From: Lactobacillus gigeriorum DSM 23908 = CRBIP 24.85
GTDB lineage: Bacteria > Bacillota > Bacilli > Lactobacillales > Lactobacillaceae
NCBI RefSeq assembly: GCF_000296855.1
Contig: NZ_CAKC01000048.1
Location: forward strand, 1 to 38,051
Reading direction: 5' to 3'
DNA: 38,051 nucleotides
In this document: piece by piece, positions 9,079 through 17,472 of the stretch
Layout: the number at the start of each line of letters is the position of its first letter
Position numbering within the stretch: the stretch's first letter is position 1
Notes under the pieces: generated by a model
Databases searched by the model: none
What the model was told of the DNA's origin: nothing
Seen by the model: only the letters and a program-made list of their open reading frames with translations
Made by a program: the position numbers and the translations under genes

Positions 9079-9399
9079 CTAGTCAAGTGACCGTAAAAAG
9101 TCTTCAACTTCCTTTTTAGTTTTACGATCCTTATTTACTAGTCTACCAATTTCTTGGCCATCTTGGTAGACAACAAATGAAGGAATTCCCATAATATTTA
9201 ATTTCTTGGCAATATCAATTGATTCATCGCGATCTACATTGTAGAACTTAGCATCAGCAAAATCTTGTTCAATTGCTGGCATGAATGGTTCTAAGAAACG
9301 GCAATCTGGGCACCAATCTGCTGAGAATTCTACAACTACACGACCATTTTGGGTAATGTTAGCCAATTTTTCATCGGTTAATTCTTTAATTTGTTCCAT
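9079..9399 (-). CDS. ytpP: Thioredoxin-family protein (YtpP-like)
   Basis: This small cytoplasmic thioredoxin-fold protein has 106 residues. The active site is CPDC at residues 30-33 (VEFSADWCPDC), not the CGPC of the main thioredoxin. The cis-proline loop MGIPSFVVY is present. It is expected to do thiol-disulfide exchange; the partner is unknown. The ATG at 9399 is preferred because GAGG sits seven bases upstream, while the ATG at 9405 would touch the Shine-Dalgarno sequence. It is the first gene of the transcript with ytpR, under a strong-looking promoter. Confidence 0.9.
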   Translation of the reverse strand: MEQIKELTDEKLANITQNGRVVVEFSADWCPDCRFLEPFMPAIEQDFADAKFYNVDRDESIDIAKKLNIMGIPSFVVYQDGQEIGRLVNKDRKTKKEVEDFLRSLD

Positions 9400-9436
9400 T
9401 GTCATACCTCTCGATTTTCACTTACTTTTTATAAGT

Positions 9437-9465
9437 ATTGTAATCAGTTTATTCCAAAATTACAA
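9437..9465 (-). promoter_or_regulatory. Sigma-A promoter for ytpP-ytpR
   Basis: The minus strand reads TTGTAA (9460-9465), a 17-base spacer, then TACAAT (9437-9442), near consensus. The -35 overlaps the trmB stop codon. The predicted start of transcription gives a leader of about 30 bases before the ytpP ATG. Confidence 0.75.
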
Positions 9466-10125
9466 GTCTTTTGTTTGAAACTTTGCATGCAATGCATAAA
9501 TGGGATTACCCTTTGATGCAAACTTATGTTCATATTCAGTTTCAATATTTTGCTCCACAATCTCATCAGCCTCATGATGTAAGTCAACACTGACGAAATC
9601 AAACTGCATCCCAAAATTGTTTAAGCTCTTTAAAGAATATGCAAACAAGCCAGAATTGTCAGTCTTAAACTCTAGCAAGCCATTATCTTTCAACACTGTC
9701 TGATACTTCTGCAAAAAACTCTTATATGTTAGACGGCGCTTTTCATGACGTGATTTTGGCCATGGATCAGAAAAGTTTAAATAAATCTTATCAGCACTAT
9801 TAACTGCAAAGAAGGCATCAATATCCGCAGCATCTGCACGCATAATCTGCAAGTTATCCAACTTCTTTTCTAATTTTGTCCGTAGAATAATTCCAGCAGC
9901 CGTAGTTTGCAATTCAAGCGCAACAAAATTCTTTTCCGGATAACGTTCAGCTAATGTAGTGATAAAGCGTCCTTTCCCTGATCCAACTTCGATTTCTAAC
10001 GGTCTTGAAATATCCGCAAAGCGTTCTGACCAATCGATTACTTTACTTGGATCAGGATCTTGAATCACACTCTCCGGATGTTCATTTACTAATTTTACCG
10101 CCCAGGGTTTATTTCTAAGTCTCAT
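9460..10125 (-). CDS. trmB: tRNA (guanine-N7)-methyltransferase
   Basis: The enzyme methylates G46 in the variable loop of tRNAs using S-adenosylmethionine. The SAM-binding motif EVGSGKGRF lies at residues 46-54, and the family signature FSDPWPKSRHEKRRL follows near 117-131. The length of 221 is typical. It starts 15 bases after the ecsB stop codon on the same strand, so it probably ends the ecsAB-trmB transcript. No terminator is obvious at its end; the next promoter overlaps its stop codon. Confidence 0.95.
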   Translation of the reverse strand: MRLRNKPWAVKLVNEHPESVIQDPDPSKVIDWSERFADISRPLEIEVGSGKGRFITTLAERYPEKNFVALELQTTAAGIILRTKLEKKLDNLQIMRADAADIDAFFAVNSADKIYLNFSDPWPKSRHEKRRLTYKSFLQKYQTVLKDNGLLEFKTDNSGLFAYSLKSLNNFGMQFDFVSVDLHHEADEIVEQNIETEYEHKFASKGNPIYALHAKFQTKDL

Positions 10126-10140
10126 AATTTTTCCTCCATC

Positions 10141-11313
10141 TTACTGCTTCACTTTTATTGGTAAATAGACTCTGGCTAACAATTGACTGATTGTTAATAG
10201 GCCCACTATGGCAATGAATAACTCAGTGTTTAACGGTAAAACTAGCAACCACGTTAGACTAATAACCAACCACTGTATTTCCAATACCAATGCTAAAACT
10301 TGGACTAATTCTCCTGCTCTCTTTGTCTGATCGATTGGCATAATCCGATACATGATATTTTGATCAAATTCCTTGGCAAGCGGTAATAGTTGATATACTG
10401 TCAAAAAACTGACCAGTGCAGACAGACCCAAAGCCCATTTCCATTCTGCTACTAACCAGGAAATTAGTATACCAAAAGCTGTCATTCTTACTACTAAATT
10501 CAAATATTCTGGATTTCTTAACAACGATCTTCTGTACAAATAAAGATTAGGCGTCTCTTTGGTTAATTGTTTTGGCAATAAAAAGTCAAAATAGCCACGA
10601 CGTTTGATTACAATTTGTTTTTCTGCCACATCGGTAAACATACTAAAAAGACCGTACACTCGATCCTTACGAGCCTCTTCTTTTTCAACGTCATGATACC
10701 AATCAAATGCTGTAATCTTGCTTGGAGTAGCGATTGCTATCGCCAAGCAAATAATTCCTAACCATGGGAAATAAGTAGAAGCTAGTAGCAAAAGTAAAGC
10801 TCCTCCCCACATAACTTCTCTAGAGAAATAAGCTTTAAAATTCAGACTATATTTTTCCCACTTCAATTCAATCAACTTTAACGCCCAGGCTGCTAGCAAA
10901 AGCAAAAGATATTGATAAGGCAAAAGCCCAATTTTTACGTTGGCAAATGGATACAATATTCCTGCCATTAACCCTAGTAAGATCGTTGGTAGCAATAAAC
11001 TATAGTGAAACATTGGCTTTAGATAGTCATCAATTTTTTCTCCATCCTGTGGATATAAGAATTGAATGTCAGCTTTTTTAAACAACGTCACTAATCTTCC
11101 CGCTAATAAAGGTAGCCACAAAGCAACTGCTAAAACAGGACGATAAAACCAAGCTTTAGCTGGAATTTGCTTTAATGCTTGTGCATACCAAAACATCAAG
11201 GCACCAAACAAGAAAATCAAAGCTAGCACAAAGAAATCATTAAAAACTAAAGTCAAGTACTTGATGCTTTGACGGGTATTTTTTACTAAACGTTTCTTTG
11301 CTAACTCACTCAT
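10141..11313 (-). CDS. ecsB: ABC transporter permease EcsB
   Basis: This is the membrane partner of EcsA. In Bacillus the Ecs transporter affects protein secretion, competence and regulated proteolysis; the substrate is not settled. The 390 residues contain clustered hydrophobic segments, with pairs in the first 80 residues, the centre (about 105-205) and the C-terminal third. Between them lies a basic cytoplasmic stretch (KQIVIKRRGYFDFLLPKQL) typical of EcsB. Its start overlaps the ecsA stop by 8 bases. The call rests on this pattern and on the ecsA-hit neighbourhood. Confidence 0.9.
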   Translation of the reverse strand: MSELAKKRLVKNTRQSIKYLTLVFNDFFVLALIFLFGALMFWYAQALKQIPAKAWFYRPVLAVALWLPLLAGRLVTLFKKADIQFLYPQDGEKIDDYLKPMFHYSLLLPTILLGLMAGILYPFANVKIGLLPYQYLLLLLAAWALKLIELKWEKYSLNFKAYFSREVMWGGALLLLLASTYFPWLGIICLAIAIATPSKITAFDWYHDVEKEEARKDRVYGLFSMFTDVAEKQIVIKRRGYFDFLLPKQLTKETPNLYLYRRSLLRNPEYLNLVVRMTAFGILISWLVAEWKWALGLSALVSFLTVYQLLPLAKEFDQNIMYRIMPIDQTKRAGELVQVLALVLEIQWLVISLTWLLVLPLNTELFIAIVGLLTISQLLARVYLPIKVKQ

Positions 11314-12055
11314 GAAGCGTCACCTGATTTAAAATTTGGTATAACTTATCGAACGAATCATCAGGCTGCAAGCCATAATGTTGTCTAATATCAGCCAAAC
11401 TCCCAATAGTCTCAATCGTGCCATTATTCAAAACAGCATAATTAGAAATTGCTTGTTGTGCATCAGCCAAGACGTGAGTTGTCATCAATACCATCTTACC
11501 TGCTTTAGTAGCATCCCTAATCAATTGAATTAAATTAGCCACTGCTAACGGATCTAAACCAGTAAATGGTTCATCAATAATCAATAGACTGCTGTCAGCT
11601 AAAAATGCTGATACGATCATTACTTTTTGTTTCATACCTTTAGAAAAGTGAATTGGCAACCAATCAAGCTTATTATCCAAGCGAAACATTTTAAGCAACT
11701 CATGGGCTCTTTTCCATGCACTATCTGCTTCTAGACCATAGCTAAGGATTGTAAGTTCAATATGCTCTTTTAAAGTTAACTCTGGATATAAAACCGGCGT
11801 CTCAGGAATATATGAAACTTGACGCTTAAATTTTAAAGGTTGTTGTCTCAAATCAATATCATTAATCTTAACGGTTCCCTTTTGTGGGCGAAGCAATCCT
11901 AAAATGTGCTTAATTGTAGTTGACTTACCTGCCCCATTCAAACCGATCAATCCCAGTGCTTCTCCGGGTTTAATTTCTAAATTGATATTCTTTATCACGG
12001 GAACACCAGTGTATCCCCCTGTTAAGTTTTCGATTTTTAAAGTCATCTGCGTCAT
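11306..12055 (-). CDS. ecsA: ABC transporter ATP-binding protein EcsA
   Basis: This is the ATPase subunit of the Ecs exporter. Walker A GLNGAGKST lies at 38-46, the signature FSKGMKQK near 137-144 and Walker B LLIIDEPFTGLD at 157-168, followed by the H-loop TTHV. It has 249 residues. The first ATG (12055) has only a weak AGAAAG right before it. The ATG three codons later at 12046 has better spacing and may be the true start. It is divergent from hit and overlaps ecsB. Confidence 0.94.
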   Translation of the reverse strand: MTQMTLKIENLTGGYTGVPVIKNINLEIKPGEALGLIGLNGAGKSTTIKHILGLLRPQKGTVKINDIDLRQQPLKFKRQVSYIPETPVLYPELTLKEHIELTILSYGLEADSAWKRAHELLKMFRLDNKLDWLPIHFSKGMKQKVMIVSAFLADSSLLIIDEPFTGLDPLAVANLIQLIRDATKAGKMVLMTTHVLADAQQAISNYAVLNNGTIETIGSLADIRQHYGLQPDDSFDKLYQILNQVTLHE

Positions 12056-12082
12056 CTTTCTGTTAAAAAGTTATACATCTTT

Positions 12083-12091
12083 ATAATATCA
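12083..12091 (-). promoter_or_regulatory. Extended -10 promoter for ecsA
   Basis: The minus strand reads TGATATTAT, an extended -10, about 28 bases before the ecsA ATG. The -35 region is poor (AT-rich). This is pattern-based. Confidence 0.45.
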
Positions 12092-12214
12092 TGTTTCAAA
12101 GCAATAATTGAACTATGGATTTTTTTGAAAAAATAATCGTAATATTACTGCAAAAAAGCCGTTTCATGGTAGCATTAGAATGAAGGCATTATACAAGAAA
12201 TGAGGTATTTTTAT

Positions 12215-12646
12215 ATGGAAAATTTAATCGATGACTGTCTTTTCTGCAAGATCATTCGAAAGGAAGTACCAAGTTACACTGTTTTTGAAAACGACGACGT
12301 CGTAGCTTTTCTTGATATTTCTCAAGCAAATCCAGGTCACACTTTACTAGTACCGAAGAAACACTTAGAAAACTTATTTGACTATAGCAACGAGGACGCT
12401 AAACGGTATTTGCAATATATTCCTCAGGTGGCTAAGGCTATTCGGGTTGCTTTTCCAGAAGACACAGCAATGAATATTTTGGTTAACAATGGAAAAGCCG
12501 CTAGCCAAATGGTAATGCACTCACACATTCACTTCGTTCCTCGTTTTGAAGGCGATGGCTTACAAATTATTGCACGCAATAATGCCGCTGAATATGATGA
12601 AGCCAAATACCAAGCAGTTGCTGATAAGATCAAAGCGCAATTTTAG
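12215..12646 (+). CDS. hit: HIT family nucleotide-binding protein
   Basis: This histidine-triad hydrolase (Hint-like) splits nucleoside phosphoramidates or related nucleotides in the cytoplasm; the natural substrate in Bacilli is unclear. The triad HSHIH lies at residues 102-106, with the N-terminal CLFCKIIRKEVPS and PGHTLLVPKKH as in the family. I chose the ATG at 12215 (143 residues) because GAGGT is eight bases upstream. An ATG at 12200 overlaps that site. It stands divergent to ecsAB, as in Bacillus, and is followed 9 bases later by the YtxH-like gene. Confidence 0.94.
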   Translation: MENLIDDCLFCKIIRKEVPSYTVFENDDVVAFLDISQANPGHTLLVPKKHLENLFDYSNEDAKRYLQYIPQVAKAIRVAFPEDTAMNILVNNGKAASQMVMHSHIHFVPRFEGDGLQIIARNNAAEYDEAKYQAVADKIKAQF

Positions 12647-12655
12647 GTGATCGTT

Positions 12656-12985
12656 ATGAAAAATTTTGGATTAGGACTTTTACTTGGTGGAATCGCTGGA
12701 CTAGGATTATCATTTATAAAAGATGAACAAGGTAAGCGAATCGGGGCTCCATTAAAAAAAGAAATAGCTAGTTTTAAAGCTGATGCAAAAGAATTCTCAA
12801 CTAGTTTGCACAAGTTGCAAAATGCTCGTACGGAATTCGAGAAACATTTACCAACTGCAGCAAGAGCATTAGATGATATTTCAACTGAACTTGAGCAATA
12901 TCAAGATCATACTAGCAGAACGTTAGATCAAATTGAAAATCAAGCAAAAAAGCTCGAAGAACATTCACAGCTTGAAAATAGCTAA
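12656..12985 (+). CDS. YtxH-like membrane-anchored protein
   Basis: This is a 109-residue protein with one Gly-rich hydrophobic N-terminal segment (LGLLLGGIAGLGLSFI) followed by DEQGKRI and a long charged helix likely to form a coiled coil. That is the YtxH-like pattern, and the position between hit and prsA matches Bacillus yhaH. Function is unknown; a membrane-anchored cytoplasmic or surface rod is inferred. The ATG at 12656 has AGGTGA upstream. A GTG at 12647 is open but lies on that ribosome binding site. Confidence 0.75.
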   Translation: MKNFGLGLLLGGIAGLGLSFIKDEQGKRIGAPLKKEIASFKADAKEFSTSLHKLQNARTEFEKHLPTAARALDDISTELEQYQDHTSRTLDQIENQAKKLEEHSQLENS

Positions 12986-13041
12986 GAAAGTTTGAAATTT
13001 TTGTGAATAATTGGATTTTTGCGTATTTAAACGTGATTTTA

Positions 13042-13050
13042 TGTTATATT
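13042..13050 (+). promoter_or_regulatory. Extended -10 promoter for prsA
   Basis: TGTTATATT is a clear extended -10, giving a leader of about 40 bases. The perfect TTGACA at 13054-13059 lies downstream of it with no -10 at the right distance, so it is probably chance. The ribosome binding site is AAGGATGTGGAG, rather far (11 bases) from the ATG. Confidence 0.5.
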
Positions 13051-13095
13051 AGTTGACAGTTACTTATTTACTAAGGATGTGGAGATTTTATATTT

Positions 13096-13998
13096 ATGAT
13101 TAGTTATTGGAAAAAAGCTGCTGCCGTAATCGCAGTAGCAGGAATTGCTTTATCAGCTGTTGCTTGTTCAAAAGGTAGCGATAGTACTGTTGCTTCATAC
13201 AAGGGTGGAAAAATCACCCAACAAGAATACTACGATGAAATGAAGAAGTCACAAGCAGGTCAATCGACTCTTGCTAACTTGATCATCAATCGTGCTTTGG
13301 AACAACAATACGGTAACAAAGTTTCGCAAAAGAAGATTGATAAGCAATACAATAAATACAAAAAACAATATGGTTCACAATTTAGTGCTGTTTTGCAACA
13401 AAACGGTATGACAACCTCAACTTTCAAGCAAAACCTTAAGACCAGTTTGTTATCAGAAGCTGCTTTAAAGGATGTTAAGAAAGTAACCAAGAAGCAAGAA
13501 CAAAAGGCTTGGAAGAGTTATGAACCTAAAGTTACAGTTCAACACATTTTGGTTTCTAAGAAGTCAACTGCTGAAAAGATCATCAAGGAACTTAAGGACG
13601 GCGCAAGCTTTAAGTCTCTTGCTAAAAAGTATTCATTAGATACTGCAACCAAGAATAAAGAAGGTAAGTTACCTGCATTCGATTCAACTGATACCACTTT
13701 AGATTCAGCTTTCAAGAATGCTGCCTTCAAACTTAAGACTGGTGAAATTACTTCTACTCCAGTTAAGTCACAATCTGGTTACCATGTAATTAAGATGATC
13801 AATCACCCTGCAAAGGGTACATTTGCTTCACACAAGAAGGAAATCGATGATCAAATCTATGCAACTATGTCACAAGATCAAGAAACCATGAGATCAGTTA
13901 TTGCAACTGTTCTTAAGAAGGCTGACGTTTCTATCAAGGATAAAGACTTGAAGAATGTTTTAGCATCATACGTTTCAACTACTAGTGCTACAAAATAG
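13096..13998 (+). CDS. prsA: Foldase lipoprotein PrsA (parvulin-type)
   Basis: This is an extracytoplasmic peptidyl-prolyl isomerase/chaperone that folds exported proteins at the membrane surface. A basic N-terminus and hydrophobic stretch lead to the lipobox SAVAC with Cys24 as the lipidated residue. A SurA-like helical N-domain follows (about 30-145), then a parvulin domain at about 147-234 (VQHILVSKK, GASFKSLAKKYS, GYHVIKM) and a helical tail. The 300 residues are normal for lactobacilli. Codon use is strongly biased to AAG and other favoured codons, suggesting high expression. A bidirectional terminator follows at once. Confidence 0.95.
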   Translation: MISYWKKAAAVIAVAGIALSAVACSKGSDSTVASYKGGKITQQEYYDEMKKSQAGQSTLANLIINRALEQQYGNKVSQKKIDKQYNKYKKQYGSQFSAVLQQNGMTTSTFKQNLKTSLLSEAALKDVKKVTKKQEQKAWKSYEPKVTVQHILVSKKSTAEKIIKELKDGASFKSLAKKYSLDTATKNKEGKLPAFDSTDTTLDSAFKNAAFKLKTGEITSTPVKSQSGYHVIKMINHPAKGTFASHKKEIDDQIYATMSQDQETMRSVIATVLKKADVSIKDKDLKNVLASYVSTTSATK

Positions 13999-14014
13999 TT
14001 GATTTAGTTAAAAA

Positions 14015-14048
14015 GGCGAAGTTTCGAAATGAAGCTTCGTCTTTTTTT
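14015..14048. terminator. Bidirectional terminator between prsA and yhaM
   Basis: The 11-bp stem (14015-14025 with 14031-14041, two wobbles) has loop GAAAT. Seven T follow on the plus strand (14042-14048), and a run of A before it (14010-14014) gives T on the minus strand. It serves prsA on one side and the yhaM transcript on the other. Confidence 0.85.
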
Positions 14049-14066
14049 GTATCTACATAAGTAAGG

Positions 14067-15020
14067 CTATTTAGAGGCGCTATTAGGACGATAGAACCGA
14101 CGTCCTTCTTGGCTCATTAATGGATTGGTGAAAGTACCGGGCTTAGTTTCGTTTAGAGCCTGAGTGATCGCATAAACGCTCGCATCTAAATCATCTATTC
14201 GATGTAATAGTTCTGCTTCCAATAATTGTGGTAATTTGGGTGAACCATATTCAAGCTTTCCATGATGACTCAACACCATATGGCGCAATAAGAGCACGTC
14301 CTCGGAATCCAGTGATAATTGCAACTCTTTAGCAGCTAACATAATTTGTTCGTCAATCAAAACAAGATGTCCGATTAAATTACCTGCTGGTGTATATCTC
14401 GTAGCAACTGGACCAGATAACTCAATTACTTTCCCCATATCATGCAAGATACATCCTGCAAAAAGTAAAGAAATGTTTGTTTGAGGATAGATATCGGTCA
14501 AACTTTTGGCAACTTTAAGCATCGTTAAGGTGTGAAATGCTAATCCTCCTCTTACCGCATGATGATTGCTTTTTCCTGCAGGGAAATCAAAGAATTCTTG
14601 ATTATATTTTTTTAACAAGTATCGAACTATTCGATTCCATGTTGGATTAACAATTTCAAATAAATATTGCTCAATATCTTCTCGCAAGCTATTGCCATTC
14701 TGTGGAGCACTAGTTACAAATTCTGCCAAATCATAACCATCATTGTCAGACACCACCCGCATAGCATAAACCTTAACCTGGGGGTGCCCTTGATAAGTTA
14801 TTCTTTTACCATTAAGCTCTACAATCGAACCAGCACTATATTTCAGTTGATCTTCTTCACTAGCCTGCCAATAAATTCCGCTAATTTTTCCTGAACGATC
14901 GCTAAATTGCAAATTCAAAAAAAAGCGATTATTTTTGTCGCGTCGTAATTGCGAAGTATCGATCATTGCCACCGTGTTTATTTCTTCACCATCATTATAA
15001 TCATTTAAATGCTTAAGCAT
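14067..15020 (-). CDS. yhaM: 3'-5' exoribonuclease YhaM
   Basis: This is an HD-domain nuclease that trims RNA (and DNA) from the 3' end. An N-terminal OB-like nucleic-acid-binding domain covers about residues 10-95. The HD domain follows with His163 (AFHTLTM), His193-Asp194 (CILHDMGK) and the later HHGKLEYG as metal ligands. The 317 residues match the family. Its start overlaps the yhaN stop codon by 8 bases, and the terminator 19 bases past its stop codon closes the operon. Confidence 0.94.
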   Translation of the reverse strand: MLKHLNDYNDGEEINTVAMIDTSQLRRDKNNRFFLNLQFSDRSGKISGIYWQASEEDQLKYSAGSIVELNGKRITYQGHPQVKVYAMRVVSDNDGYDLAEFVTSAPQNGNSLREDIEQYLFEIVNPTWNRIVRYLLKKYNQEFFDFPAGKSNHHAVRGGLAFHTLTMLKVAKSLTDIYPQTNISLLFAGCILHDMGKVIELSGPVATRYTPAGNLIGHLVLIDEQIMLAAKELQLSLDSEDVLLLRHMVLSHHGKLEYGSPKLPQLLEAELLHRIDDLDASVYAITQALNETKPGTFTNPLMSQEGRRFYRPNSASK

Positions 15021-17472
15021 TTTCGGATCCTTTCATTAAGATCACCGGTTTTTGCTTTAACTGCGAAACTAAACTCTTTTGCGCAGTAAAAATCAGTACT
15101 TGGTTATGCTCACTAATTTTATTGACTAATTGTTCAATATAGCCAATTCTTTGTTCGTCAAAATTTACAAATGAGTCATCAATCAGAATTGGTAAATTGA
15201 TCTGATCAGAGACTTGTTCGACAAATGCTAATTTTAGGGCAAAGTATAATTGCTCCGCTGTTCCTCTTGATAAAAACGGCACTTTTAGCTTTTTACCATC
15301 TAACCGAACTACTTGCAATTTATTGTCCAAGATAATATCTGTATAACGTCCGCCAGTCAATAGCTTAAAATATTTCTTGGCGTAGGCCACCATCTTTGGA
15401 AACCGCTCATTAGAAGCTAATTCTAAGGCACGGTCAACAATTGACGCAGCTAATAGATTAGCCAAATATTCCTGACTCGATTTGATCAACTGATTTTCTC
15501 GATTAGCAAGATTTTGCTTAGCCATAAAGACTTTTTCTGAATTAGCAATATTTTCTTGTCTAACTCGAAGTTCAGCCACCTCAGCTTTTGTGCTTGATAA
15601 TTCTGATATTAATTTGGATAACTCAGCTTGACATTCTTGAGCCTTATCATTCAAAAGTGTAAAATCAGGCATTTGTGACAATCTTTCCAAGTTTTCTCCT
15701 AAACTAGACTTCAAAGCATCAATTTGTGTTTGCAAAGATGTCTGTTCAAGCGCTGCTTGATATAAATTATCATAATCAGTCATATTAGAGACCTGAGCTT
15801 TGGTTAGTAAAACCTGTAATTGCATTTCGATCTTACTCAGCTCAGTTTGGTTTAAATCTAAGTTTTGTTGTGTCTGTCGCAACTTTTCAGTTTGGTCTTT
15901 AGCATCCGTCAATTTAGCTTTTAAATCGCTATATCCCGAATGAAGATCGGTTACTTGATACCCCAGTAACATTTGCAATTTTTGCAAGTATGCAGCGATT
16001 TTTTCATGATCAGCTGCTAACTCCTGTTCGTTTGCAACTAATTCCGCTTTTTTAGCTTGATATTGTGCCAACTGAGAAGCAACCTGATCCACCTCAACTT
16101 TTTCAATTTCTAATTGATACTTATGATTGAATTGCTCCCTCAAAGAAGCTAATTTTTGTTCTTGCTGCTTCCCTGCTTGCTGTGAAAAATATTTTTGCAT
16201 CCACCAGACAAAAGCAAGAATTGTTATCGATATAGCTAATCCCAACAATTTAAATTGGAAAATTAACCATCCGATCAGCATTAACGGAATAACCATCCAT
16301 GAATAGTTGACCTTATTCTTTGCTGCCTGATCCCTAACTTCCTGATATGCGCGCTTCTCAGCTTGCATTTGTTTGATTTGATCAGAATTCAATTGACTTA
16401 TCTGCGCCAAATCATCGTTCAATGCTTCCATTTGCTGAATTTCTTGCGTTAGTCGCATTGATTTTTGCTCAGCAAGTTGTAACTGTGTTTGCCAGTAAAA
16501 GCTCTCAGATTGCTGATTTTCGCATTCTTGCGCTTGTTTTAGCCAATCTTCGTCTACCTTTTTCACAGCTCCTTGTTGTTGCTGTAGATTCTTCGACATC
16601 AACACTAGATTTTGCTGTTGTTGGCTTAATCTTTGTGCTTCTTGATATTGATCTTGATCAAATTTCAATGGTTTTATTTGCGCTTGCAAAGTTTGTAAGC
16701 GCTTATAATTCTCACTTTGTTCTTGCAATTTATGCAAATCATTTAGCTTATACCGCAATTTAGCAATCTGTGTTTCTTGAGACTCTACTTCTTTATTTTT
16801 AGCCATTAAAGCTTGTTCATTTGTTTGATAAGCAAGATACTCGCTTTTAGTGGTTTCAAGCTCTTCCTCAGCTTCGGTAACTGCATTCAAGTCCTGATTG
16901 ACTATCGGTTTTTTGCCAGTAGGTTTAAATAAATTTTGCGCTTCTTTTGAAAAACCATCACGTAAAGCAAGCAACTGATTACTTTGTGACATTCCCAAAA
17001 AGTAGATTCTTTCCAACAGATCCTTTTGCTTCAAATTAGAAATTTGACTTAACGTGGTTAAATTGTAAATAAAACTATCTGCGTAAAAATTCCCATCAAT
17101 ATTGCTAATCTGATCATAAAATGTGGCTTCCGGTACTTCTTGTCCATCTATTCTAACAGTCAGAATTCCACGTTTTGTCTTATTTCCCTTAGCCCACAAC
17201 CGTTCTAATTCGTAAGTCTGACCAGCTTCATTTTCAAAGAATAAACTTCCACCCATCGGTGAAAGATTGGCTAAAGGAGCATAATCTTCAAAAAAGCTTG
17301 AGCTGTTATTTTTCAGGTAAAAGCCAAACAAAATTTGTTTGATAAACGCTACTAAAGTACTTTTACCAGCCTCATTTTCACCAAAGAAGACGGCAAGTTG
17401 ATCAGTAGCTAAATCAAATTCTTGATTTGAGAATTTACCGAAGTTAACGATCTTAATCTTCCGTAGCTTCAT
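15013..17472 (-). CDS. YhaN-type SMC/Rad50-like ATPase
   Basis: This 819-residue AAA ATPase is built like SbcC/Rad50. Walker A FGENEAGKST lies at 30-39. Long Gln/Glu-rich coiled coils fill about 195-380 and 430-690. The ABC-type signature FLSRGTAEQL and Walker B LPILIDDSF come near the C-terminus. Between the coils, at about 391-425, are two adjacent hydrophobic segments (WMVIPLMLIGWLIF and LGLAISITILAFVWW). These replace the zinc hook and may hold the coil tip in the membrane. It pairs with the YhaO phosphoesterase upstream (20-base overlap). A role in DNA end processing or repair is inferred from SbcCD. Confidence 0.88.
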   Translation of the reverse strand: MKLRKIKIVNFGKFSNQEFDLATDQLAVFFGENEAGKSTLVAFIKQILFGFYLKNNSSSFFEDYAPLANLSPMGGSLFFENEAGQTYELERLWAKGNKTKRGILTVRIDGQEVPEATFYDQISNIDGNFYADSFIYNLTTLSQISNLKQKDLLERIYFLGMSQSNQLLALRDGFSKEAQNLFKPTGKKPIVNQDLNAVTEAEEELETTKSEYLAYQTNEQALMAKNKEVESQETQIAKLRYKLNDLHKLQEQSENYKRLQTLQAQIKPLKFDQDQYQEAQRLSQQQQNLVLMSKNLQQQQGAVKKVDEDWLKQAQECENQQSESFYWQTQLQLAEQKSMRLTQEIQQMEALNDDLAQISQLNSDQIKQMQAEKRAYQEVRDQAAKNKVNYSWMVIPLMLIGWLIFQFKLLGLAISITILAFVWWMQKYFSQQAGKQQEQKLASLREQFNHKYQLEIEKVEVDQVASQLAQYQAKKAELVANEQELAADHEKIAAYLQKLQMLLGYQVTDLHSGYSDLKAKLTDAKDQTEKLRQTQQNLDLNQTELSKIEMQLQVLLTKAQVSNMTDYDNLYQAALEQTSLQTQIDALKSSLGENLERLSQMPDFTLLNDKAQECQAELSKLISELSSTKAEVAELRVRQENIANSEKVFMAKQNLANRENQLIKSSQEYLANLLAASIVDRALELASNERFPKMVAYAKKYFKLLTGGRYTDIILDNKLQVVRLDGKKLKVPFLSRGTAEQLYFALKLAFVEQVSDQINLPILIDDSFVNFDEQRIGYIEQLVNKISEHNQVLIFTAQKSLVSQLKQKPVILMKGSENA

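Noticed and set aside
16422-16763. 113-codon open frame on the plus strand
   Set aside because: It lies wholly inside yhaN on the opposite strand, over a Gln-rich coiled-coil region that gives long reverse frames, and it has no ribosome binding site.
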